The position numbers and the translations under genes are program-made. A stretch of DNA of 64,000 bases from Candidatus Finniella inopinata (GTDB lineage Bacteria > Pseudomonadota > Alphaproteobacteria > Paracaedibacterales > CAITNM01), in assembly GCA_943322985.2 (NCBI GenBank), contig CALPGA020000002.1:1-64000 (forward strand), written 5' to 3'. This document shows, in pieces, positions 53,800 through 63,018 of the stretch. The stretch's first letter is position 1; each line of letters begins with the position of its first letter. The notes below the pieces were generated by a model. It did no database searches. It was not told where the DNA came from and saw only the letters and a list, made by a program, of their open reading frames with translations.

Positions 53800-55218
53800 T
53801 TGTCTGATCGTTTTGAAGAGATCCTACTGGAAAAAGGCGTTATCACTCCTGACCAGCTTCATATTGCTCTAATTGAGCAACAAAAGCACGATGAGTTTTT
53901 AAGTGAAATCCTTATTAATTTGCGGTTCGCGTCTCCAGCAATTGTTGGTGAATTAGTCAGTCAAATTTCTGGTTATAAGCATATTGACCTACAAACTATT
54001 CAGCCAGATATTAATTTAATTTCTAAGCTGGGAAAAGAATTTTGTGAGCGTTATCAAATAATTCCTTTTTGCCTTGATGATTCGCTGCACGTGGCAATGC
54101 TAGATCCTGAAAATGTTATCATTCAGGATATTGTAAAAAGAAATACGAAAGACTTCTTTAAAAAAGAGCCGCAGTGGATATTTTACCATACCTATAAACA
54201 ATCGTTGTTACATACGTTGCAACAATCAACGCAATCTTTTGTTCAAACACCTGATGCTTCATTTGAGAATCTTTTTCTAAACCTGCTAGATGAAGCTTTT
54301 TCTAGAGAAGCATCAGACATTCATTTTATGCCGCTTGAACAAATGGTATTAGTCAAATTTCGTATTCATGGAGAGTTAGAAACTTACCAACATTTTGAAC
54401 AGAGTATTTTTGATAAAACATCTGTACGTTTTAAAGTATTATCTAACTTAGATATTGCTGAGCGCCGTCGTCCTCAATCCGGGGGGTGCATTCTAACTGT
54501 TCATGGCAATCAGGTTGATTGTCGTGTTTCCTTTCATCCATGTTTATGGGGAGAAAGCTTAGTTGTTAGGCTTTTGCCTACTAATCGAGAAACTTTAACT
54601 TTAGAAAAATTAGGTTTTACAAAAAACCAAGTTAAAATACTGCAAGACCTTGTGAAAAAACCATCGGGTCTGTTTTTGGTCTGTGGACCGACAGGTTCTG
54701 GTAAAACTACGACGCTTCATGCACTATTGCAGCTTTGTGATTATAATCACAAAAATATTATGACCTTGGAACAGCCAATAGAATATCGTGTTAAAGGGAT
54801 TCGACAAACAGAAATTCATGAAAATGGAATCGTTAGTTTTGCTGACGGAGTTCGCTCTATGCTGCGTCATGACCCAGATATTATGCTTATCGGGGAAATT
54901 CGCGATGAAGACACTGCCAAAATGGCATTGAGAGCTTCAATGACTGGGCATTTAGTTCTTGCGACTTTGCATGCATCTTGTCCGTTTGTAACGCCTGCAC
55001 GTTTAATTGATTTAGGCATTACGCCAAATTTATTGAGTGGGCAGATACTTGCAGTTTTAAGTCAAAAATTAGTTTGCGTTCCAGAAGGTCGAAAAGCTTG
55101 TGGTGATTTAGTGGTGTTTACAGATGATATGCATCAGTTAATTGGAGATGGTGGAAATAGCACTAAGCTTAGAAAAATGTACAGTGAATCTTCATCCAAA
55201 AATAAACTTAAAAAATAA
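53800..55218 (+). CDS. GspE/PilB-type secretion ATPase (TTG start)
   Basis: MshEN-like N-terminus; Walker A LVCGPTGSGKTTTLHALL; IMLIGEIRDEDTAKMALRASMTGHLVLATLHA; no tetra-Cys Zn motif. Confidence 0.9.
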   Translation: MSDRFEEILLEKGVITPDQLHIALIEQQKHDEFLSEILINLRFASPAIVGELVSQISGYKHIDLQTIQPDINLISKLGKEFCERYQIIPFCLDDSLHVAMLDPENVIIQDIVKRNTKDFFKKEPQWIFYHTYKQSLLHTLQQSTQSFVQTPDASFENLFLNLLDEAFSREASDIHFMPLEQMVLVKFRIHGELETYQHFEQSIFDKTSVRFKVLSNLDIAERRRPQSGGCILTVHGNQVDCRVSFHPCLWGESLVVRLLPTNRETLTLEKLGFTKNQVKILQDLVKKPSGLFLVCGPTGSGKTTTLHALLQLCDYNHKNIMTLEQPIEYRVKGIRQTEIHENGIVSFADGVRSMLRHDPDIMLIGEIRDEDTAKMALRASMTGHLVLATLHASCPFVTPARLIDLGITPNLLSGQILAVLSQKLVCVPEGRKACGDLVVFTDDMHQLIGDGGNSTKLRKMYSESSSKNKLKK

Positions 55219-55310
55219 AAAAAATAATATTTACAGAAATTAAATTCCATATATTAAATAACTATTAACTTTTAATGTCGTAATATAATTACAGAGTCTT
55301 GTTATAAGGT

Positions 55311-55973
55311 TTGCTTATGCTAAGAATTATGTTTGCTTTTATCATAGCGCTCTTCATACCTGCTGGAAATTCCAGCGATCACCATAATATTGTGCCTGAA
55401 GTTGACGATCTGAACACAGAACAAGTTCGACAAATCGCTATCTGCATGCTTCAATTTTACAAAGAATCATTAGAAAAAGTAACAGTTTCTTTGCAAAAAG
55501 ACCCTATAGTATATGCGTTTTTTGAACACAAAAAAGGCAAAAAATATAAAGTTCAAAACGGTCAATGTTCTCTAGAAAAGCTAAATAGGTTTTCGAGTCA
55601 CCTTCACGATGACATTTACGATTTAACAACTCTAAAAAATGACCTTATTATCACGAATGCCCAATTTACGAGTGGGAATATTACAGAAACCCAATTCGAT
55701 GAATTTCTAGCTTTGTATGGCATTGAGGATAGGAAAAAAATAAGTCCATCTCTCGATTTCTATTCAAAAAAAATAGAAAAGCTAGAAAGTGTTAAAATAC
55801 ACGTTGATGGTTTAATCGCAACAAAAGTTCCAAAAGCAATAACGACGAAGAGAGCATGGAAATATTTTAAATCTCATCGGCCCAATTATTTTGATGATTT
55901 ATCTCCAGAAGCAATGCATGACTTTAAACCAAAATTTTTAGTTCATTTGCGTGGTCACTATGGATTTGGGTAG
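55311..55973 (+). CDS. Hypothetical exported protein
   Basis: Signal peptide MLMLRIMFAFIIALFIPAGNSS; no recognised domain. Confidence 0.6.
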   Translation: MLMLRIMFAFIIALFIPAGNSSDHHNIVPEVDDLNTEQVRQIAICMLQFYKESLEKVTVSLQKDPIVYAFFEHKKGKKYKVQNGQCSLEKLNRFSSHLHDDIYDLTTLKNDLIITNAQFTSGNITETQFDEFLALYGIEDRKKISPSLDFYSKKIEKLESVKIHVDGLIATKVPKAITTKRAWKYFKSHRPNYFDDLSPEAMHDFKPKFLVHLRGHYGFG

Positions 55974-55975
55974 TC

Positions 55976-56788
55976 TTAGCTAGCGGTAAAGATTTCATAG
56001 CCTGTTTCAGTAACTCCAAGGCTATGCTCCCATTGTGCGGAAAGTGACATGTCACGGGTAACTGCCGTCCACCCATCTTCAAGAACCTTTACACCGAACT
56101 TTCCTGCGTTAATCATAGGTTCAATGGTAAAAAACATGCCTTTTTTCAGTTCAAGGCCATGGCCTGCTTTTCCATAATGAACAATGCTAGGTTCGCAGTG
56201 GAAAACGCGCCCGATTCCATGACCACAAAAATCACGAACAACAGAAAAGCCATTTGATTCAGCATATTTCTGAATAGCATGTCCAATATCGCCTAGAGTA
56301 GCTCCAGGTTTTACTACTTCAATGCCTCGCATCATTGCTTCGTAAGTAACTTCAACTAATTTTCGGCCTCTAACGCCAACTTTACCAATGCAGAACATGC
56401 GACTGGTATCTCCATACCAACCATTTAAAATAACGGTGACATCGATGTTTATGATATCTCCGTCTTTTAGCTTTTTAGGTCCCGGAATACCATGACATAC
56501 AACATGGTTGATAGAAGTACATATAGACTTAGGATAGCCCCGATATCCAAGTGGAGCCGCCTTAGCATTGTTTTTTATAATATATTCATGACACAGCTTA
56601 TCAAGCTCTTCTGTAGTAATGCCTTCTTTAACAAACGGGGTAATATAATCCAAAGTTTGTGCTGCTAGCTTTCCAGCTTTGCGCATACCATCAAAATCAG
56701 CATCGCTATGAATAGTAACAGATACTTCTTGTTCGTCATGGTCGTGATGACAATGTTCGCTGTGTACATGATGGCTTGGATTAATCAT
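55976..56788 (-). CDS. map: Methionine aminopeptidase type I with His-rich N-terminal extension
   Basis: GYRGYPKSICTSINHVVCHGIP; DFCGHGIGRVFHCEPSIVHYG; N-terminus MINPSHHVHSEHCHHDHDE. Confidence 0.96.
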   Translation of the reverse strand: MINPSHHVHSEHCHHDHDEQEVSVTIHSDADFDGMRKAGKLAAQTLDYITPFVKEGITTEELDKLCHEYIIKNNAKAAPLGYRGYPKSICTSINHVVCHGIPGPKKLKDGDIINIDVTVILNGWYGDTSRMFCIGKVGVRGRKLVEVTYEAMMRGIEVVKPGATLGDIGHAIQKYAESNGFSVVRDFCGHGIGRVFHCEPSIVHYGKAGHGLELKKGMFFTIEPMINAGKFGVKVLEDGWTAVTRDMSLSAQWEHSLGVTETGYEIFTAS

Positions 56789-56806
56789 AAGGTCTCCATA
56801 GTTGGC

Positions 56807-56830
56807 AAAAAAATAGGGGCTTTCGCCCCC
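56807..56830 (-). terminator. Rho-independent terminator downstream of rpsD
   Basis: Minus strand GGGGGC GAAA GCCCC TATTTTTTT. Confidence 0.88.
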
Positions 56831-56851
56831 ATTATCACAATAAAAAAGAAA

Positions 56852-57466
56852 TTAACGTGAATAGAATTCGATTACAAGATGAGGTTCCATTTGAACTGGA
56901 TAAGGAACATCTGCAAGCTTTGGTCCGCGAACAAATTTACCTTTTTGAGCTTTTTGGTCAACATCCATGTACTCAGGAATGTCACGTTCTGCTAATTCTG
57001 CAGCAGCAAGAACATTAATATTTTCTTTCATGCTAGGCATAACAGAAATCTCATCACCATCTTTTACAAGATATGAAGGAATATTTACGCGTTTACCGTT
57101 AACTGCAATGTGTCCATGGTTCACAATTTGACGTGAAGCAAAAACTGTTGCCACAAACTTCATACGGTATACAACTGCATCTAGGCGACGCTCTAGCAAC
57201 TCAATCAGGTTTTCTGATGTGTCACCACGGCGACGAATCGCTTCTTGATAGAATCGACGGAACTGACGTTCGCTAATGTTTCCATAGTAACCCTTTAATT
57301 TCTGTTTTGCACGAAGCTGAACTCCATAATCGGAAGGCTTGCTACGTTGCTGACCATGCTGACCTGGTCCATAATTGCGGGAATTGAACGGGCTTTTTGC
57401 TCTACCCCATAAATTCACGCCTAAACGGCGGTCGATCTTGTGTTTAGCGGCAATACGCTTAGTCAT
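56852..57466 (-). CDS. rpsD: 30S ribosomal protein S4
   Basis: [34 protein letters not shown]4 domain [40 protein letters not shown]. Confidence 0.98.
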   Translation of the reverse strand: MTKRIAAKHKIDRRLGVNLWGRAKSPFNSRNYGPGQHGQQRSKPSDYGVQLRAKQKLKGYYGNISERQFRRFYQEAIRRRGDTSENLIELLERRLDAVVYRMKFVATVFASRQIVNHGHIAVNGKRVNIPSYLVKDGDEISVMPSMKENINVLAAAELAERDIPEYMDVDQKAQKGKFVRGPKLADVPYPVQMEPHLVIEFYSR

Positions 57467-57547
57467 CTGATCCGAAGTCCTTATAAATAATAGTTATCAA
57501 AAGTATCCATTTTTAGCCTGAAACAAAAGGTGTTGTCAATAAAAACC

Positions 57548-57868
57548 TTAGAAGGGGAGTTTTAGGCCCGGAATATTTAATCCACCTGTAATACTAGACA
57601 TTTCTTGGTTCATGCGTTCATCAACTTTGTTTTTTGCATCATTAAATGAAGCAATGATTAAATCTTCCAGCATTTCAACATCGTCTTTGCTTACAATTGA
57701 AGGGTCTATTTTAATACTTATTAATTGACCTTTTCCATTGACGGTTGATGTTACCATTCCTCCGCCCGCACTGCCTTCTTGTGCAATCGATTCGCTTTTT
57801 TGCTGAACTTCTTGCATTTTTTGTTGCATCTGCTGAGCTTGTTTCAAAATTTGATTCATGTTTTTCAT
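57548..57868 (-). CDS. ybaB: YbaB/EbfC family nucleoid-associated protein
   Basis: MNQILKQAQQMQQKMQEVQQ...LEDLIIASFNDAKNKVDERMNQEMSSITGGLNIPGLKLPF; downstream of dnaX. Confidence 0.95.
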   Translation of the reverse strand: MKNMNQILKQAQQMQQKMQEVQQKSESIAQEGSAGGGMVTSTVNGKGQLISIKIDPSIVSKDDVEMLEDLIIASFNDAKNKVDERMNQEMSSITGGLNIPGLKLPF

Positions 57869-57877
57869 AAGCGTCTC

Positions 57878-59416
57878 CTAGTTTATTGTCACTTTTGCAT
57901 CAGGAAATACATGCAAAATTTCTTTTATTAACGGATGGTCAAGTGCTTGTTGGCGAAGATTTTCTCGCTCAATAGCTTTGGCCTGAACAATAGTTGGGGT
58001 GGAATTATCTTGGCGAAGCTCAATGTTCCATGGTTGCTTAGTAATGCGTTCACAGGCCTCTTTTAAGAGCTTTCCAAAGTTTTTTGGAGCACGGCCGCTA
58101 AGACCGCAAACCAGGTGCCCAGGAGCATAAGAAATCAAATGCACATCATGCAGCACATGGCCATGAAGCAAGCCTTCTTTTGCGTACAATAGCAAATCTG
58201 CCATAGCTTCAAAGGTTTGCGGCATTGATGCACGACTAACACTGCTTGTAACAGACGAAGATTGAACGTTTTGTCCACCAGAAACAGCAGAAGGATTTGC
58301 CAAAACATCTTTAACAAAAGCTAGGCGCATTAAGGCAATGTCTAAGGCTTGAGAAGGTTGATGACTATTTCTAACATCATCGTGCGATTTCTGCATGAGA
58401 TCCCAACTCTGCAATAATACGCTTGTCGGTAATGAAGTCGCTAATTGCTGACCTTTTTGACGGTCGGCTTCTGGCCACGCGATATCTTTTGAAAGAGATG
58501 GCACATTTTTTAAACAAATTACCCAATACAAAATATGTATAAGGTCTTGTGTAATTAACAAGGGATCTCCGCCATTATCATAAATTGTATGAAGACTTTG
58601 TATTGCTTGTTCAATGTTGCCTTTAAAAATAGACTCAAAAATACCAAATAGCGCATCACGGCTACTAAGGCCAAGCATTGCCTCAACAATTGTCACAGAA
58701 ACTGTTGTGCTGCCACTTAGCATAATAGCTTGATCAGTTATGCTAAGAGCGTCACGCATTGATCCATCAGCAGCACGAGCAATCATTGCTAGTGCATCTG
58801 CTTCAGCAAGAACACTTTCTTTTTCCAAAATATCCTGTAAATGCTTAATAATTTTTGCTGGCTGCATTACGCTTAAATCAAATCGCATACAACGTGACAA
58901 AATTGTATCTGGAATTTTTTTAATCTCTGTAGTAGCGAAAATAAATTTTACATGAGGAGGAGGTTCTTCCAATGTTTTTAAAAGTGCATTAAATGCAGAT
59001 TTTGAAAGCATGTGAACTTCATCGATGATGAAAATTTTGTAACGACCTTGCACAGCTTTATAACGAGAAGATTCGGTAAGTTCACGCATATCATCAACAC
59101 CGGTATGGCTTGCTGCGTCAATTTCCACAACATCCATGTGTCGGTCTGATAAAATGCCCTGACATGACACACAAATATCGCATGGTGTAACCTGAGGTTG
59201 CTTCAGTGTTCCATCAGCTCCTAAGCAGTTTAAACTTTTAGCAATAATGCGTGCGGTTGTTGTTTTACCAACTCCACGAATACCATGAAGCAAAATTGCA
59301 TGCGGAACACGATCATTCTCAAATGCATTTTTTAGACTCTGCGCTAAATTTTCTTGACCAACTAATTGTTCAAGATTTTGAGGTCTATATTTACGGGCTA
59401 AAACACGATATGACAT
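57878..59416 (-). CDS. dnaX: DNA polymerase III tau/gamma subunit
   Basis: MSYRVLARKYRPQNLEQLVGQE; HGIRGVGKTTTARIIAKSLNC; KIFIIDEVHMLSKSAFNALLKTLEEPP. Confidence 0.97.
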   Translation of the reverse strand: MSYRVLARKYRPQNLEQLVGQENLAQSLKNAFENDRVPHAILLHGIRGVGKTTTARIIAKSLNCLGADGTLKQPQVTPCDICVSCQGILSDRHMDVVEIDAASHTGVDDMRELTESSRYKAVQGRYKIFIIDEVHMLSKSAFNALLKTLEEPPPHVKFIFATTEIKKIPDTILSRCMRFDLSVMQPAKIIKHLQDILEKESVLAEADALAMIARAADGSMRDALSITDQAIMLSGSTTVSVTIVEAMLGLSSRDALFGIFESIFKGNIEQAIQSLHTIYDNGGDPLLITQDLIHILYWVICLKNVPSLSKDIAWPEADRQKGQQLATSLPTSVLLQSWDLMQKSHDDVRNSHQPSQALDIALMRLAFVKDVLANPSAVSGGQNVQSSSVTSSVSRASMPQTFEAMADLLLYAKEGLLHGHVLHDVHLISYAPGHLVCGLSGRAPKNFGKLLKEACERITKQPWNIELRQDNSTPTIVQAKAIERENLRQQALDHPLIKEILHVFPDAKVTIN

Positions 59417-59431
59417 AATTTTTCCATTTAT

Positions 59432-59520
59432 GAAGGCTGCGCTGACCCAACTACCAATCGTTACGGCTGCTTTCTTCCGAACCTGACCGGATTAGCGCGG
59501 CACTTGTCCAGGCAACCTTC
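59432..59520 (-). ncRNA. ffs: Small bacterial SRP RNA (4.5S type)
   Basis: Minus strand GAAGGTTGC...GGTCAGGTTCGGAAGAAAGCAGCC...GCAGCCTTC: conserved SRP54-binding hairpin with GGAA tetraloop and 9-bp terminal helix; upstream of dnaX. Confidence 0.93.
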
Positions 59521-59571
59521 ACAAGAAAGGTATCATGGTTTTTTTAAAAAGGGAATGAGATTAGCCAAAAT

Positions 59572-61023
59572 TTAACGACGCCAAAAGCTTGGTGATAAAA
59601 ACACAAGAGCAGTTAGCAATTCAAGTCGTCCAAGTATCATTCCTGCCATTAAAAATATTTTTGAAAAAAGTGGAATTGAATCTACGTTACTAACAGGCCC
59701 CAGAACATTTCCAAGTCCTGCGCCAATATTTCCTACGCTTGCGACAGCTCCAGATAATGAACTTACAAAATCAAGTCCAGTTAATGAAAGCAATATGGAA
59801 AGCACAGCCACGGTTACAAAATATAGCCCTATAAAAGAAAAGACAGACGCTACTAATTGATCAGAAATTTTTTGTCCTTGGTACATAGGAATAAATACCC
59901 CGTGAGGGCGTCGCAGCTGTTTCAAATGATTATGAATAAACGCAGTAATAATTTGGAAGCGGAAAATTTTAATGCCTCCCGAAGTAGATCCGGTGCTTCC
60001 ACCAATAAAAGATAATAGAAAAATTAGCGTAATTATTGTTGGGCCAAAGTCCATGTAATTAAATAAAACAAACCCTGTTGTTGTTAAGGTGGAAATAGCA
60101 ACGAAGCAACCCATGCGTATGCTATCTACAAGTGTTTTTCCTTGAAATGCTAAACAAAGACTAAGAGATGCACTTGCAAGGAAAAGTGCCATAAGATAGC
60201 CCTTAAGTTGCTGATCGCGAATAATGCTTTTGTAGTCACCTTGCCATAGCCTTATATATAACATTAGGGTGCTTCCACCAATAATCATTAGGATCATTAA
60301 AATTACTTCTACAGAAGGGCTATCAAAAGTTACTAGTCCAGTATCTCTTGTTGAAAGTCCGCCTGTGGAAATTGCTGAAGCTGCGTGACAAAACGCATCA
60401 AAACTTTCCATTCCGCATAAGCTTAAGCTTGCACACCCTATAATTGTAAATAAGGAATAGGCACATAAAATGCCTGTTGCGATTTGTGAAACTCTTGGGA
60501 GAATTTTTTCAGATCTATCTGAAAATTCACTGCGAAACAATTGCATTCCTCCAATACGCAACACAGGAAAAATGGTAATCGCCATAACGATAATTCCAAT
60601 TCCACCTAACCACTGCAAAATGGCGCGCCATAGAATAAGGCATTTGGGGAGCTCTTCTAAATTACTAAGAGTTGAAAATCCAGTTGTTGTTAAAGCAGAC
60701 ACTGATTCAAAAAGCGCATTAACGAATGTACAATTTGGGGATAGCCAATATATTGGCAATCCTGAAAAAAAACTGCAAATAACCCAAGACAAAAAAGTTA
60801 ACAAGAAAGCTTCACGAATTCCCAGTTTTATTTGGTTTTTTTGATAGTTTGTAAGGGTCAACAACACCCCGGTGCTACTTGTGATAAAGAAAGGAATCAA
60901 GAAAAGCTGCCAGTCTTGTGTTTCCCCAAACAAATAACCGTGTCCTATAGGAATAAGCATAACAGCAGAAACGCTTGCAATCATTGCGCCAATCACAAAG
61001 AAAATTGATCGCCAATCTATCAT
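59572..61023 (-). CDS. trkH: TrkH family potassium uptake protein
   Basis: ALTTTGFST, SAISTGGLSTRD, TLTTTGF, GSTGSTSGGIKIFR selectivity/pore motifs. Confidence 0.93.
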   Translation of the reverse strand: MIDWRSIFFVIGAMIASVSAVMLIPIGHGYLFGETQDWQLFLIPFFITSSTGVLLTLTNYQKNQIKLGIREAFLLTFLSWVICSFFSGLPIYWLSPNCTFVNALFESVSALTTTGFSTLSNLEELPKCLILWRAILQWLGGIGIIVMAITIFPVLRIGGMQLFRSEFSDRSEKILPRVSQIATGILCAYSLFTIIGCASLSLCGMESFDAFCHAASAISTGGLSTRDTGLVTFDSPSVEVILMILMIIGGSTLMLYIRLWQGDYKSIIRDQQLKGYLMALFLASASLSLCLAFQGKTLVDSIRMGCFVAISTLTTTGFVLFNYMDFGPTIITLIFLLSFIGGSTGSTSGGIKIFRFQIITAFIHNHLKQLRRPHGVFIPMYQGQKISDQLVASVFSFIGLYFVTVAVLSILLSLTGLDFVSSLSGAVASVGNIGAGLGNVLGPVSNVDSIPLFSKIFLMAGMILGRLELLTALVFLSPSFWRR

Positions 61024-61078
61024 AAACTAGCCCTTTCAATTTTTAATGTAAAAAGAACAATGCTCTTGTGATTATGCA

Positions 61079-61723
61079 TTATGAAAAGTTATGTGAATAA
61101 CGTTTCGGAGTAAATTTCCAGACAAATCCAGGCGGCATATTTCCCCACAATGATACAACTCGTTTTTGTAAAATATCCCCCTCCATAAATCTTATTGGGG
61201 ATACTGGGCTATATGTAACATGGTAAATCGAACCTGTGACCGGATTTAACACATCTAAAGCTGCTTGGATAATACGCTCGCGCACCGCTTCTTCAAAACA
61301 CATTAAGGGAATAGCAGAAACAACGTAATCAACTTTTCCAACCCACGTTTTTGGAATAAGGTTGGGTAATCTTTCTGCGTTTCCTTGAATAATCTTGAAT
61401 TTTGTTTTTTCTTGGTAAAGGCTTTGTAGTGAACATTTCAAGAAATCACACATTTTTGGATCAAGTTCAACCATTGCAAGCTTATCAATATTTACACCTT
61501 TGGCTAAGAGAGCTTGGGTTAAACGCCCTGTTCCTGCACCAATTTCAATAACTGTTGGGTTATTGTTTACTTCAAGTTGGTTTGCAGTCAAATGAGCAAG
61601 TTTTAAAGATATGGAGGCAAATGTTCCAATTTGCATGGGTGACTTCAACCACTGCTTAAAGAGTAATTTGCCTTCTTCTGTAACAAGAGACTTAGCCATT
61701 GTGAAATGTGGTAAATTCGTCAT
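61079..61723 (-). CDS. SAM-dependent methyltransferase, phospholipid N-methyltransferase-like
   Basis: VIEIGAGTGRLTQALLAKG; VDYVVSAIPLMCF; VTYSPVSPI. Confidence 0.75.
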   Translation of the reverse strand: MTNLPHFTMAKSLVTEEGKLLFKQWLKSPMQIGTFASISLKLAHLTANQLEVNNNPTVIEIGAGTGRLTQALLAKGVNIDKLAMVELDPKMCDFLKCSLQSLYQEKTKFKIIQGNAERLPNLIPKTWVGKVDYVVSAIPLMCFEEAVRERIIQAALDVLNPVTGSIYHVTYSPVSPIRFMEGDILQKRVVSLWGNMPPGFVWKFTPKRYSHNFS

Positions 61724-61779
61724 AATAACAAATTGAAAATAACTACATGCATTTTAGCTATATTAGTGAGAGATCGCAA

Positions 61780-62331
61780 ATGTCTATGCAAGTTTCGGGT
61801 TTAGTTCACCCCTACATTCGCATCTCAGGTCTGTTTCCTATAGATATTTCTGCGCATCCTGGCACAGCTTTAGCAATATGTGGGTCAAATGGTGCTGGAA
61901 AAACAACCTTTTTAAAATTACTTTTGAAAGAAATTGAACCAAAAAAAGGTATAGTTCATGTCGAAGCACACTTTGCATATTTAGGTATAAAAAACGCATT
62001 AAAGCCACAGCTGACCGTGCAGCAGCAGTTATCCTATTTTATGTCTACACAGTTAGATTTTCCTTGGCCAGAATTTTTACAGATAAATTACAAAGACTTA
62101 TCGACAGGGCAACAACGTTTAGTTGCATTGTGGTTAACGTTGCATAATTCAAAATCACTTATTTTGTTGGATGAGCCTTTTTCGCATTTAGATTCTCGCG
62201 GATGTTCTCAAGCGTATATGTGGATCAATACTCAGCTAAATTTAAAAAAGACAATTATTTTTACTCATCACTGTTCTGAAGAGTTGCACGAAATAGAGTC
62301 ATTGCAAGTTTTTGATTTAAATGGCTATTAG
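61780..62331 (+). CDS. ccmA: ABC transporter ATP-binding protein, CcmA-like (heme export)
   Basis: LAICGSNGAGKTTFLKLLLKEIEPKKG; YKDLSTGQQRLVALWLTL; LILLDEPFSHLD. Confidence 0.75.
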   Translation: MSMQVSGLVHPYIRISGLFPIDISAHPGTALAICGSNGAGKTTFLKLLLKEIEPKKGIVHVEAHFAYLGIKNALKPQLTVQQQLSYFMSTQLDFPWPEFLQINYKDLSTGQQRLVALWLTLHNSKSLILLDEPFSHLDSRGCSQAYMWINTQLNLKKTIIFTHHCSEELHEIESLQVFDLNGY

Positions 62332-62344
62332 TTAACAAAAAATT

Positions 62345-62908
62345 TCACTCTCTGTTTTCTAAGAATGCTTCAGATATTATAATTTCTTCTCTAAAACCAA
62401 ACGTTCGCATGTCTTTAATGCGTAACGGATACAAAATCCCATCCAAATGATCCAGCTCATGCTGCACAACCCTTGCATGAAAATGGGACGCTTCATGCGT
62501 ATGAATCTTTCCTTCAAGATCTGTATACGTATATTCGATATGTGTATATCTTGGAACTTTCCCCATCATTCCGGAAATGGATAGGCAAGCTTCCCATTCA
62601 AGATTTTGCTCATTACTTAAGGGTTTATAAGTTGGGTTGATTAGCGCTCTCATTGGAATCGCTACACCGTCAGTTTTATATCGTGGGTGTTCAGCAGGCA
62701 CTTCAAACATAACAAGACGTTTTAAAATTCCTATCTGTGGAGCGGCAATGCCAACAATTCCCAAGTTCTTAGTTGCTTGTTCCATAAGTTGTAACGTTTG
62801 GTGCACCAAAGGCATTTCGTCAGGCAACTTGAAAGGGAGTGATGTTTCATATAGCGTAGCATCGCCAAAACGTAGAAGCTGAGGAGGGATAGTGTCTAAT
62901 TGTGACAT
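62345..62908 (-). CDS. def: Peptide deformylase, second divergent copy
   Basis: GIVGIAAPQIG, EACLSISG, QHELDHLDG. Confidence 0.9.
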   Translation of the reverse strand: MSQLDTIPPQLLRFGDATLYETSLPFKLPDEMPLVHQTLQLMEQATKNLGIVGIAAPQIGILKRLVMFEVPAEHPRYKTDGVAIPMRALINPTYKPLSNEQNLEWEACLSISGMMGKVPRYTHIEYTYTDLEGKIHTHEASHFHARVVQHELDHLDGILYPLRIKDMRTFGFREEIIISEAFLENRE

Positions 62909-63018
62909 CTTATTTTTCAACGTGCTCGATGTTGCTGATATTATGATGAATGAATGATTGGCATTCAAGTAGCTTGTTCATTTGTACGTAAAATACTCGA
63001 AGTTATTAAGCTTCTTAA

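Noticed and set aside
60470-60844. 124-aa plus-strand ORF antisense to trkH
   Set aside because: Shadow ORF of a membrane-protein gene; no independent support
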